Shown here: one piece after another, positions 8,871-17,146 of the stretch | How positions within the stretch are numbered: the first letter of the stretch is position 1 | Layout of the letters: each line of letters starts with the position of its first letter | Source: Ralstonia insidiosa | GTDB lineage: Bacteria; Pseudomonadota; Gammaproteobacteria; Burkholderiales; Burkholderiaceae | Assembly: GCF_008801405.1 (NCBI RefSeq) | Contig: NZ_VZPV01000001.1 | Coordinates: forward strand, 3,038,001-3,102,000 | Direction of reading: 5' to 3' | DNA: 64,000 nt | The notes under the pieces: model-generated | What the model saw: only the letters and a program-made list of their open reading frames with translations | Databases searched by the model: none | What the model was told of the DNA's origin: nothing | Program-made: the position numbers and the translations under genes

Positions 8871-9887
8871 ATGAAAGCCCTGGCACTGACCGACGGTTAC
8901 GGCATCGACGCCCTGCGCACCATCGAGCGCGATGACCCCACGCCCGCCCGCGACGAAATCATCGTGCGCACGCGCGCTGCCTCTCTCAACTTCCGCGACC
9001 TGGAGATCGTTTCCGGCAAGTTCTTCACACGCTATCCGTTACCGCTGATTCCGCTGTCGGACGGTGTGGGCGAGGTGGTGGCCGTTGGCGACAACGTGAC
9101 ACGTGTGCGCCCCGGCGATCGGGTCGCCGGTACGTTCTGGCAGCGCTGGGACGGCGGCGACTTTCGCAACGCCGACACACGCCGCATGCTCGGCGGCCCC
9201 ATCGACGGCTGGCTGGCCGACACCATCCGCCTGGATGCGGGCGGCGCAGTAGTGGTGCCAGCGCACCTGAGCGATACCGAAGCCGCCACCCTGCCCTGCG
9301 CCGGGCTCACCGCATGGCACTGCCTGATCGAAGCGGGCAACCTGCAGCCCGGCGAAACGGTGCTCGTGCAGGGCACGGGCGGTGTGTCGATGTTCGCGGT
9401 GCAGTTCGCGCTGATGGCCGGGGCGCGGCCCATCGTGCTGTCGAGCAGCGACGCAAAGCTGGAACGCGTGCAGACGCTTGGCGTGCCCGAATCCGACACG
9501 ATCAACTACCGCACCACGCCGGACTGGCACGAAGCGGTGCTCGCGCGTACGGACGGCCGCGGCGTCGATCACGTCATCGAAGTGGGTGGCGGGGGTACGT
9601 TTCAGCGCTCACTGAAGGCGTTGCGGGTGGGCGGGCAGATCCACCTCGTCGGCTATCTGGCTGGGCGTGAGGGCGGCGTGAGCCCGCTGGAAATCTTCGC
9701 GCGCAAGGCGGTGATCCGGCCGGCATCGGTCGGCTCGCGGGCGTCGTTTGAGGCGATGAACCGGGCGCTGGCGCTGCACGGCCTGCACCCGATCGTCGAT
9801 CAGGTGCTGCCGTGGCAAGACGCGTCGGAGGCGTTCCGGGTGATGGAAGCCGGGAAAGTCTTTGGGAAAATCGCGCTGGCGTTCTAA
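8871..9887 (+). CDS. NAD(P)-dependent zinc-independent alcohol dehydrogenase / quinone oxidoreductase family
   Basis: A 338-residue medium-chain dehydrogenase/reductase. The GroES-like N-terminal domain (1-130) holds ASLNFRDLEI and PL.PLSDGVGEV; the Rossmann domain shows VLVQGTGGVSMFAVQFA. The catalytic-zinc Cys normally found in this position is replaced (NFRD) and no structural-zinc Cys cluster is present, so it resembles quinone oxidoreductase-type members. The start at 8871 was preferred over 8838 because it begins MKALALTDGYG and is preceded by a GAGGA-type ribosome site. Likely regulated by the divergent LysR protein. The substrate is not predictable. Confidence 0.85.
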   Translation: MKALALTDGYGIDALRTIERDDPTPARDEIIVRTRAASLNFRDLEIVSGKFFTRYPLPLIPLSDGVGEVVAVGDNVTRVRPGDRVAGTFWQRWDGGDFRNADTRRMLGGPIDGWLADTIRLDAGGAVVVPAHLSDTEAATLPCAGLTAWHCLIEAGNLQPGETVLVQGTGGVSMFAVQFALMAGARPIVLSSSDAKLERVQTLGVPESDTINYRTTPDWHEAVLARTDGRGVDHVIEVGGGGTFQRSLKALRVGGQIHLVGYLAGREGGVSPLEIFARKAVIRPASVGSRASFEAMNRALALHGLHPIVDQVLPWQDASEAFRVMEAGKVFGKIALAF

Positions 9888-9894
9888 GCGATGC

Positions 9895-10701
9895 TCAGGC
9901 GGCCAGAACGTGGGACTCGCTGGAAAACACTTCCGGCGCAGCATTAGTTGCGCGCGCGGCAAACGCGTCGCCAATCATCAGCAGGCTTGGGTGTTCAGGG
10001 TTGATCCACGCGGCCGCAGCACCTTCGGCCATCTGCTGCAGCGTGAAGCACGCCGAGCGCTGTTCGGGTGTGGTGGCGGCTTCAACCACCCACGCGGGCG
10101 TCGACGGTGCGCGGCCACGGGCGAGCAGGTCTGCTGCGATCGACGCGGCTTGATCGCGGCCCATGTAGTAGACGAGCGAATCGGCCTGCGCAACCGGTTC
10201 GGGCGTCACACCCTCGGGTAGCGGCGTATCGGGGTCGGCGGCCTTGGCTTGCGTGACGAAGGCCACACTGCGCGCCACGCCGCGCTTGGTCAACGGCTGG
10301 CGAATGGCGGATGCGGCTGCCAGTGCTGCGGTGATGCCCGGCACGACTTCGTAGTCGATACCGGCTTGCTCCAGCGCCTGCAGTTCCTCATCCGCACGAC
10401 CAAACAACATCGGGTCACCGCCCTTGAGGCGCACCACGCGCTGGTACTTGGTCGCCAGATCGACGAGCTGGCGATTGATGAAGCGCTGCGCGGTCGAGCG
10501 CTTGCCGCAGCGCTTGCCGACGGCAATCAGCACCGCCTGCGGGCAATACTGGAAGACCTCGGGCGAGACCAGTGCGTCGTGCAGCACGACCTCGGCTTCG
10601 CCCAACAGCCGTGCACCGCGCACCGTGATGAGGTCCGCGGCGCCGGGGCCCGCACCAATCAGGCTCACGTGGCCAAGTGTCTTGTGGGTCTTCGCTTCCA
10701 T
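9895..10701 (-). CDS. cobA: Uroporphyrinogen-III C-methyltransferase (SUMT)
   Basis: A 268-residue single-domain SUMT that methylates uroporphyrinogen III twice to give precorrin-2, the first committed step to siroheme and cobalamin. The family motifs are visible: VSLIGAGPGAADLITVRG near residue 15, VRLKGGDPMLFGRADEE in the middle and VTQAKA later. It lacks the CysG dehydrogenase/chelatase part. It is the last gene of the leftward sulfate-assimilation set, 68 bases after cysN, consistent with making the siroheme for CysI. A good ribosome site (AGGAAG) precedes the start. Confidence 0.92.
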   Translation of the reverse strand: MEAKTHKTLGHVSLIGAGPGAADLITVRGARLLGEAEVVLHDALVSPEVFQYCPQAVLIAVGKRCGKRSTAQRFINRQLVDLATKYQRVVRLKGGDPMLFGRADEELQALEQAGIDYEVVPGITAALAAASAIRQPLTKRGVARSVAFVTQAKAADPDTPLPEGVTPEPVAQADSLVYYMGRDQAASIAADLLARGRAPSTPAWVVEAATTPEQRSACFTLQQMAEGAAAAWINPEHPSLLMIGDAFAARATNAAPEVFSSESHVLAA

Positions 10702-10769
10702 TTGCCTAGCTTCCTTTGCTTTTTCCTGCGGGGCGCAGGCGAGTTTGCGACATGCGGCGCCCCTTCACT

Positions 10770-12077
10770 TTAGGAAAACGCACGGATCATGCCTGCTGCC
10801 ACCGTATGGTGCGTCGCTTCGTCCACCAGGATGAATGCGCCCGTGGCCGGATTGTCGCCATACGCATCGCAGACGATCGGCTTCTGCAGACTGATATTGA
10901 CGGTGCCAATGTCATTCAGCGCGATCTGCTTGCGGCCAGTTTCGTGCGACAGCGTATGCACGTCCAGCACGCGCTCGACTTCCGACACGCGCGCAAACAC
11001 GGTGGCGGTCGTGTGCTTGAGCACGTACTTGCGGGCCGGGTTCAGCTCATGTTCGTCGAACCAGCAGAGATCGGCATGCAGCTTCTTGGCGGCGTTGGCG
11101 GCCGTGGTGGGTGCTGCAACGATGGTGTCGCCGCGCGAGATGTCCACATCGTCCGCCAGGCGCACGGTGATGGTCTCGCCGGGGCCAGCGGAATCAGCCG
11201 CGCCGTTCGGCGTCAGCACTTCGGCCACGGTGGTCTCGCGGTTGGCGGGCAGCACGCGCACAGCCTGGCCGACGCGCACGGTGCCGGCCTCGACGCGGCC
11301 CATGTAGCCACGGAAATCATCGGCCTGCGAGCCATCCTGGCGTGCCACGAGCTGTACCGGGAAGCGCAGCGCATCGTCACCAGTCGGCGCCGTCTCTTCC
11401 ACCTTCAGGTCTTCCAGCAGCGCCAGCAGCGGCTCGCCTTGGTACCACGGCATGGCTTCGGAGGCGTGCACGATGTTGTCACCGCGCAGGGCCGACACCG
11501 GCACGTAGCGCACATCGCGCAAGCCGAGCTGGGTGGCCAGCGCATCGTAAGCGGTGCGGATTTCGTTGAAGCGCGCTTCGCTGTAGTCGATCAGGTCCAT
11601 CTTGTTGACGGCCACGATCACGTGTTGCAGCTCCAGCAGCTTGACGATGGCCGAATGGCGCTTGGTCTGGGCCAGCAGCTCAGCCTTGCCGTCGACGGTC
11701 GTCACGCGCGTGACGTCGATCAGGATGATGGCGGCGTGCGCGGTCGAGGCGCCCGTCACCATGTTGCGCGTGTACTGCTCGTGACCCGGCGTGTCGGCGA
11801 TGATGAACTTGCGGCGCGCGGTCGAGAAATAGCGGTACGCCACGTCAATCGTGATGCCCTGTTCGCGCTCGGCTTCCAGGCCGTCGGTCAGCAGCGAAAA
11901 GTCGATGTCTTCGCCAGCGGTGCGCTTGTTCTTGGCGCGCGTGAGCGCCTGCAGCTGGTCGGTCAGCACGGCCTTGCTGTCGTACAGCAGACGGCCGATC
12001 AGCGTGCTCTTGCCGTCGTCGACCGAACCAGCGGTGATGAAGCGCAGCAGCCCTTGGTGCGATGTTTGGTTGCTCAT
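10770..12077 (-). CDS. cysN: Sulfate adenylyltransferase subunit 1 (GTPase)
   Basis: A 435-residue EF-Tu-like GTPase that drives ATP sulfurylase (CysD) to form adenosine 5'-phosphosulfate. G-motifs are intact: GSVDDGKST (G1), DTPGHEQYTRNM (G3) and NKMDLI (G4), followed by beta-barrel domains. The length shows that it lacks the CysC APS-kinase domain found fused to CysN in some bacteria. It starts two bases after the cysD stop; longer in-frame readings through cysD are ignored. Cytosolic; second enzyme subunit in the operon cysI-DUF934-cysH-cysD-cysN-cobA. Confidence 0.96.
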   Translation of the reverse strand: MSNQTSHQGLLRFITAGSVDDGKSTLIGRLLYDSKAVLTDQLQALTRAKNKRTAGEDIDFSLLTDGLEAEREQGITIDVAYRYFSTARRKFIIADTPGHEQYTRNMVTGASTAHAAIILIDVTRVTTVDGKAELLAQTKRHSAIVKLLELQHVIVAVNKMDLIDYSEARFNEIRTAYDALATQLGLRDVRYVPVSALRGDNIVHASEAMPWYQGEPLLALLEDLKVEETAPTGDDALRFPVQLVARQDGSQADDFRGYMGRVEAGTVRVGQAVRVLPANRETTVAEVLTPNGAADSAGPGETITVRLADDVDISRGDTIVAAPTTAANAAKKLHADLCWFDEHELNPARKYVLKHTTATVFARVSEVERVLDVHTLSHETGRKQIALNDIGTVNISLQKPIVCDAYGDNPATGAFILVDEATHHTVAAGMIRAFS

Positions 12078-12079
12078 GA

Positions 12080-13030
12080 TCAGAAATACCCTTCCTTCTT
12101 GCGCTTTTCCATCGAGGCTTCGCTCGTCTGGTCGTCCATGCGCGTGGCACCGCGTTCGGTGATCTCGGTGATGGCCGTCTCGGCGATGATCTCGGCCGGC
12201 GTGGCGGCGGTGCTCGCCACCGGGCACGTGCAACTGATGTCGCCCACCGTGCGGAAGCGCACCGACAGGACTTCGCTTTCATCGCCGTCAGCCTTGGGCG
12301 TGATCGGCGTCACGGGCACCAGCAGGCCGTTCTTGCGCACGACTTCACGTTGATGCGCGTAGTAGATCGGCGGCAGGGCGAGGTTCTCGCGGGCGATGTA
12401 CTGCCACACGTCGAGCTCGGTCCAGTTGGAGATCGGGAACACGCGCATCTGTTCGCCTTGCGCCATGCGGGCGTTGTACAGGCTCCAGAGTTCCGGGCGC
12501 TGGGCCTTCGGGTCCCACTGGCCGAACTCGTCGCGGAACGAGAAGATGCGCTCCTTGGCGCGCGCCTTCTCTTCGTCGCGGCGGGCGCCACCCATCAGGG
12601 CGTCGAAGCCGTGCGATTCGATCGTTTCCAGCAGCGTGACGGCCTGTGCAGCATTGCGCGAATCAGTTTCCTTGCGCAGGCGCACCGTGCCGCGCTTGAT
12701 GGAGTCTTCCACATGGCCGACCACGAGGCGCGCGCCCAGCTTGGCGACCTGCTCATCGCGGAACTGGATCACCTCCGGGTAGTTGTGGCCCGTGTCGATG
12801 TGCACCAGCGGAAACGGCAGATCGATCTTGCGGTCGCCCAGGCGGAAGGCCTTGAGCGCCAGGTGCAGCATGACGATCGAATCCTTGCCGCCCGAGAACA
12901 GCAGCGCCGGGTTGCGGCACTCGGCCACCACCTCGCGGATGATGTAGATCGACTCGGCTTCCAACCAGTCGAGGTGCTCGTTCTGCACGGGCGTCAGTGC
13001 CGTGCCGGGGATTTCGCTCATCACACCCAT
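12080..13030 (-). CDS. cysD: Sulfate adenylyltransferase subunit 2
   Basis: The catalytic ATP sulfurylase subunit, 316 residues. It belongs to the PP-loop ATPases: ALLFSGGKDSIVMLHLA near residue 40 is the signature, followed by FPLVHIDTGHNYPEV and a C-terminal SVRFRTVGD...CP block. ATGs at 13036, 13030 and 13021 are possible. The GAGGA that overlaps the cysH TGA sits at an ideal 7-base distance from 13030, so that start is preferred. It lies 10 bases after cysH and two bases before cysN. Confidence 0.95.
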   Translation of the reverse strand: MGVMSEIPGTALTPVQNEHLDWLEAESIYIIREVVAECRNPALLFSGGKDSIVMLHLALKAFRLGDRKIDLPFPLVHIDTGHNYPEVIQFRDEQVAKLGARLVVGHVEDSIKRGTVRLRKETDSRNAAQAVTLLETIESHGFDALMGGARRDEEKARAKERIFSFRDEFGQWDPKAQRPELWSLYNARMAQGEQMRVFPISNWTELDVWQYIARENLALPPIYYAHQREVVRKNGLLVPVTPITPKADGDESEVLSVRFRTVGDISCTCPVASTAATPAEIIAETAITEITERGATRMDDQTSEASMEKRKKEGYF

Positions 13031-13040
13031 CTTCATTTCC

Positions 13041-13844
13041 TCAAGCTTTGTGCGACACGTTGGCCGCATGCAAACCGCATTCCTTGCTGTCGCGCGATTC
13101 CCACCACCAGCGGCCGGCGCGGACATCTTCACCAGCACGCACCGCGCGCGTGCAGGGCTCGCAGCCGATGCTGGGATAGCCCTTGTCATGCAGTGCGTTG
13201 GTGGGCACGTTATGTTGTTCGAGGTAAGCCCAGACTTCGGGCTCGGACCAATCGAACAGCGGGTTGTACTTGGCAATGCCGCGCGCCTCGTCGTCTTCGG
13301 CAAACGACAGTTCGCCACGGGTGACGGCCTGCTCGCGGCGCTGGCCCGTGAGCCACGCGTCGGCATCTTTCAGCGCGCGGTTCAGCGGCACCACCTTGCG
13401 GATGTTGCAGCAGGCCTTGCGCAGCTCGATGCTGTCGTAGAACGCGTTCAGGCCGTTGTCACGCACGTAGGCTTCCACTGCGCGGGCGTCCGGCGCGTAT
13501 TGCTCGATCGCATAACCGTAGTGCTCGCGGATGCGGTCCAGCATCGCCAGCGTCTCAGCATGCAGACGGCCCGTCTGCAGCGTGAAGATCGGCAGGTGCG
13601 CGCGCACAGCTTCGGGGCTGCGCAGAATCGCATCCGTCACGACCATGTCCTCAGCGGCCAGGCTGGTGGCGAACTTTGCCACACCGTGCTTGGCGGCAAT
13701 CTCGGCCAGGCGCTCGAGCAGCGCGGCTTCCTTCGCAGCCAGGGCTTCAGCCGTGCCGGTGTAGGCGGGACGCGTCCAGAGCACCGGGCGCCCGATCGCG
13801 AACACCGGCACTTCGGACACAGCAGCTTCTTGCAGATCGCTCAT
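13041..13844 (-). CDS. cysH: Phosphoadenylyl/adenylyl-sulfate reductase, Fe-S (APS) type
   Basis: A 267-residue PAPS-reductase-family enzyme that reduces activated sulfate to sulfite with thioredoxin. The paired cysteines ACCNIRKVVPL and the later GCEPCTRAV form the CC...CxxC set that binds a [4Fe-4S] cluster and marks enzymes acting on APS rather than PAPS; the catalytic tail ECGLH is present. Its four-base overlap with the DUF934 gene (ATGA) and 10-base gap to cysD place it inside the operon. The absence of an APS kinase gene nearby agrees with direct APS reduction. Confidence 0.94.
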   Translation of the reverse strand: MSDLQEAAVSEVPVFAIGRPVLWTRPAYTGTAEALAAKEAALLERLAEIAAKHGVAKFATSLAAEDMVVTDAILRSPEAVRAHLPIFTLQTGRLHAETLAMLDRIREHYGYAIEQYAPDARAVEAYVRDNGLNAFYDSIELRKACCNIRKVVPLNRALKDADAWLTGQRREQAVTRGELSFAEDDEARGIAKYNPLFDWSEPEVWAYLEQHNVPTNALHDKGYPSIGCEPCTRAVRAGEDVRAGRWWWESRDSKECGLHAANVSHKA

Positions 13845-14389
13845 GCCGCGCTCGCTTCGGGTGCACGCTCGCGGCGGAACAGCGGGCGCGGCTCGTCAAT
13901 GGCACCCTGGTAGCGGACGCTGATCTCGCCGAAGCCGTGCAGCGCATCTTCGATGCTCTTGTCGGCGCGCACGGCGTAGGCGTCGAAACCGCAACGGCGC
14001 ATGAAGTCGAGCTGATCGCGCAGCACGTCGCCGATGGCGCGCAGCTCACGCGTGAAGCCCAGACGCTGGCGCAGCAGGAACGCCGTGCTGTAGCCGCGAC
14101 CATCGCGGAAGACGGGGAAATCCACCGCTACCAGCGGCAGGTTCGGCAGGTCAGCTTCCAGCGCGAACGGCTCGTCGTCCGGAGCCAGCCACACGGCCAG
14201 CGTGCCGGCGCGGGCGCGCGTGAGCAGCGCGTCGCGATTGGCTTGCCAGAAGGCCAGCGGCACGATGGCGTGCGTGGCGGCATCCACATCGGCTTGCGTC
14301 AGTTCACCACCTTCGGGTGCACGCAGCACCGTCCATTCATCGGCCACGATTTGCGGGGCACCGTTTTGCAGCTTGATGATCTTGCTCAT
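13841..14389 (-). CDS. DUF934 family protein paired with sulfite reductase
   Basis: A 182-residue protein of the DUF934 family, which I know as a regular neighbour of cysI in beta- and gamma-proteobacteria. Visible features: a TGIIPLAFW-like segment (HAIVPLAFWQANRD), VDFPVFRDGRGYSTAFLLR and a block with DQLDFMRRCGFDAY. No cofactor or cysteine motif stands out; only one Cys is seen. It starts 17 bases after cysI and overlaps cysH by four bases, so it is probably translated together with them. A role in supporting sulfite reductase is inferred from context only. Confidence 0.85.
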   Translation of the reverse strand: MSKIIKLQNGAPQIVADEWTVLRAPEGGELTQADVDAATHAIVPLAFWQANRDALLTRARAGTLAVWLAPDDEPFALEADLPNLPLVAVDFPVFRDGRGYSTAFLLRQRLGFTRELRAIGDVLRDQLDFMRRCGFDAYAVRADKSIEDALHGFGEISVRYQGAIDEPRPLFRRERAPEASAA

Positions 14390-14406
14390 GTTCGTTTCCC
14401 TCGGCG

Positions 14407-16068
14407 TTAGGCTTCTTCACGGGCGTAGACACGTTCCTTGAACGGGGCCATGCCGATGCGGTTGTAGGTGTCGATGAAGCGTTCGTCTTCCGTGCGGTTG
14501 GCGACGAAGGTGTCGATGATGCGTTCGATCACGTCGGGCATTTCTTCTGCCTTGAACGACGGGCCAATGATCTTGCCGATCGCCGAGTCGTTGCCCTGCG
14601 CGCCGCCCAGCGACACTTGGTACCACTCTTCTTCGTGCTTATCGACACCCAGGATGCCGATGTTGCCGACGTGGTGATGGCCGCACGAGTTGATGCAACC
14701 CGAGATGTTGAGCGACAGCTCGCCCAGGTCGTGCACGTAATCGAGATCGTCAAAGCGCGCTTGAATCGCCTGTGCGATGGGAATCGACTTGGCGTTGGCC
14801 AGCGAGCAGAAATCGCCGCCCGGGCACGCGATGATGTCGGTCAGCAGGCCGATGTTGGCGGTGGCCATGCCGTGTTCCTTGGCGAGTTGCCAGAGGTCGA
14901 ACAGATCGTGCTTCTTCACGTCCGGCAGGATCAGGTTTTGCTCGTGCGCCACGCGTAGTTCGCCGTAGCCGAAGCGCTCGGACCAGTCGGCCACCAGTGC
15001 CATCTGTTCGGCCGTCGCATCGCCCGGGGGCAATGCAGCGCCTGGCTTGAGCGACAGCGTGACGGCGGCATAGCCCGGCACGCGGTGCGGATGCACGTTG
15101 CGGCTCACCCAGCGCGCGAACGCCTTGTTCTCCAGCAGGGCCTTCTCGTAGCCAGCGTCGGTATCGGCCAGCTTTTCATACGCGGGCGGCGCGAAGCATT
15201 GCGCTACGCGGTCGAACTCGGCCTGCGTGATGGTCGACGGGCCGTCCTTGATGTGCTGCCACTCTTCCTCCACCTGGCGGGCAAATTCCTCCGCGCCGAT
15301 GGCCTTCACGAGAATTTTGATGCGCGCCTTGTACTTGTTGTCGCGGCGGCCATGGCGGTTGTACACGCGCACAGCGGCTTCGATGTACGACAGCAGGTGC
15401 TGCCAAGGCAGGTCTTCCTTGATGATCGCGCCGAGGATCGGGGTACGGCCCATGCCGCCGCCAGCCAGGATGCGCAGCAGCGTCTGGCCGTCCTTCTCAT
15501 AGGCGTAGACGCCGATGTCGTGCAGCTGCGTCACAGCGCGGTCTTCGCGCGAGGCCGACACGGCAATCTTGAACTTGCGCGGCAGGAACGCGAATTCGGG
15601 GATGAAGGTCGACCATTGGCGCAGGATTTCGCCCAGCGGGCGCGCGTCGATCACCTCATCCGGCGCCACACCAGCAAACTGGTCGGTCGTGATGTTGCGG
15701 ATGCAGTTGCCCGAGGTCTGGATGGCGTGCATTTCCACCGAAGCCAGCTTGCTCAGGATGTTCGGCACCTCTTCCAGCTTGATCCAGTTGAACTGGATGT
15801 TCTGGCGCGTGCTGAAGTGGCCATAGCCGCGATCGTGCTCGGCGGCGATATGGCTGAGCATGCGCATCTGGTTGGCACGCAGGTGGCCGTACGGAATCGC
15901 CACGCGCAGCATGTAGGCGTGGCGCTGGTAGTACAGGCCGTTCTGCAGGCGCAGCGGCAGGAATTCTTCTTCCGTCAGTTCGCCCGAGATACGGCGGCGC
16001 ACCTGGTCGCGGAACTGCTCGACGCGGTCGGCGACAAGGCGGTGATCGTAAGCGTCGTATTGGTACAT
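14407..16068 (-). CDS. cysI: Sulfite reductase hemoprotein (siroheme, 4Fe-4S)
   Basis: A 553-residue enzyme that reduces sulfite to sulfide. It carries the nitrite/sulfite reductase repeats, including the N-terminal HFSTRQNIQFNW and TSGNCIRNITTD. The cluster-binding cysteines appear as ACPGGDFC and GCINSCGHHHVG. No gene for the flavoprotein subunit CysJ lies in the operon, so the electron donor is not obvious; ferredoxin or another reductase is possible. It is the first of six tightly spaced leftward genes and follows tauE by 143 bases that hold an inverted repeat. Confidence 0.93.
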   Translation of the reverse strand: MYQYDAYDHRLVADRVEQFRDQVRRRISGELTEEEFLPLRLQNGLYYQRHAYMLRVAIPYGHLRANQMRMLSHIAAEHDRGYGHFSTRQNIQFNWIKLEEVPNILSKLASVEMHAIQTSGNCIRNITTDQFAGVAPDEVIDARPLGEILRQWSTFIPEFAFLPRKFKIAVSASREDRAVTQLHDIGVYAYEKDGQTLLRILAGGGMGRTPILGAIIKEDLPWQHLLSYIEAAVRVYNRHGRRDNKYKARIKILVKAIGAEEFARQVEEEWQHIKDGPSTITQAEFDRVAQCFAPPAYEKLADTDAGYEKALLENKAFARWVSRNVHPHRVPGYAAVTLSLKPGAALPPGDATAEQMALVADWSERFGYGELRVAHEQNLILPDVKKHDLFDLWQLAKEHGMATANIGLLTDIIACPGGDFCSLANAKSIPIAQAIQARFDDLDYVHDLGELSLNISGCINSCGHHHVGNIGILGVDKHEEEWYQVSLGGAQGNDSAIGKIIGPSFKAEEMPDVIERIIDTFVANRTEDERFIDTYNRIGMAPFKERVYAREEA

Positions 16069-16131
16069 GACTGTTCAGTCCAATCCGGTCTGTGCCGGCG
16101 TGCGATTCAATTGGGGGAAACGATTCTTTGT

Positions 16132-16163
16132 GTTGCTGTTGCCGTCGATTCAACGACAGCAAC
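16132..16163. repeat. Inverted repeat in the cysI upstream region
   Basis: GTTGCTGT (16132-16139) and ACAGCAAC (16156-16163) form 8-base arms around a 16-base spacer, about 65-95 bases upstream of the cysI start. It could be a regulatory site or the tail structure of the tauE transcript; no T-run supports termination. Confidence 0.35.
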
Positions 16164-16211
16164 AACAACCAAGCAGGGTCGGCATGGACCGGATCGGCAT
16201 AGCGTCCCGCA

Positions 16212-16985
16212 TCACGACACCAGCTTGATGGCCGTGACCGTCAGCGTGGCGGCAAGCGCGCCGCGCACCAGACGTTCCGGCAGATTCTTCGACAGGCGCG
16301 CCCCCAGCCAGATACCCGGGATCGAGCCCACCAGCAGCGAGGCCAGCAGGTTCCAGTCGATCGTGCCCAGGTACATATGGCCGAGGCCCGCCACGGCGGT
16401 CAGAGGCACGGCATAGGCGATATCGGTGCCGGCCACTTCGGCACTCTTCAATTCGGGGTACAGGATCAGGATGAGCGTCGCGCCCACGGCACCGGCGCCA
16501 ATGGACGACACCGTCACCAGCACGCCCAGCACCACGCCAACGACGATGGTCGCCACGGCCAGCGCCGTGCCCTGCAGGCGGTAGCGCGGGTTGGCGGCCA
16601 GCCAGCCCAGCACGCGCTGGCGGAACAGCAGCGAGATCACCGTCAGGATGACCGACACGCCGATCGTCAGGCGAATGAGGCGCATCCACTCGGCATCCAG
16701 GTTGCCGGCGCTCTTCAAGACGATCACCGTCACTAGCGCAGCGGGCAGGCTGCCCAGGCAGAGGCGCTTGACGATGTCCCAGCGGATATGCCCGTGGCTG
16801 CGGTGCGCAATCGTGCCCACACCCTTGGTCAGCGACGCAAACGCCAAATCCGTGCCCACCGCGGTGGCCGGCGAGAAGCCGAACATCAGCGTCAGCAGCG
16901 GCGTCATCAGCGAACCGCCGCCAACGCCCGTCAGGCCGACCAACAGGCCGACCAGCAAACCGGAAACCGTATAGGCGAGCGTCAT
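16212..16985 (-). CDS. TauE/SafE-family sulfite/anion exporter
   Basis: A 257-residue polytopic membrane protein of the TauE/SafE (DUF81) family. The start at 16985 (MTLAYTVSGLLVGLLVGLTG) places the family repeat GLTGVGGGSLMTPLLTL at residues 15-32; the second repeat VSSIGAGAVGATLIL lies in the second half. About eight membrane segments. Family members export sulfite, sulfoacetate or related anions; the position just ahead of cysI and divergent from cysB suggests sulfite or sulfate handling in assimilation. An in-frame ATG at 17036 would add a non-hydrophobic leader and is less likely. Confidence 0.87.
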   Translation of the reverse strand: MTLAYTVSGLLVGLLVGLTGVGGGSLMTPLLTLMFGFSPATAVGTDLAFASLTKGVGTIAHRSHGHIRWDIVKRLCLGSLPAALVTVIVLKSAGNLDAEWMRLIRLTIGVSVILTVISLLFRQRVLGWLAANPRYRLQGTALAVATIVVGVVLGVLVTVSSIGAGAVGATLILILYPELKSAEVAGTDIAYAVPLTAVAGLGHMYLGTIDWNLLASLLVGSIPGIWLGARLSKNLPERLVRGALAATLTVTAIKLVS

Positions 16986-17146
16986 AGCGCGGGGGAAAAG
17001 GGACAGTGAGGGCGTGTTATCACGAAGTTCGAGCATCGTAATGAAGTGGCCTCATATCCCAAACCAATAAAAAATTGTTTGTTTATATGGGCTCGGTTAT
17101 AAGTAACGATCTGATCGCTCGCTTTTCTTGCATTCGATCGCCAGCC

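Noticed and set aside
10716..12353. A 545-codon plus-strand frame opposite cysN
   Set aside because: An antisense shadow of cysN, which has intact GTPase motifs; the mirror has none.
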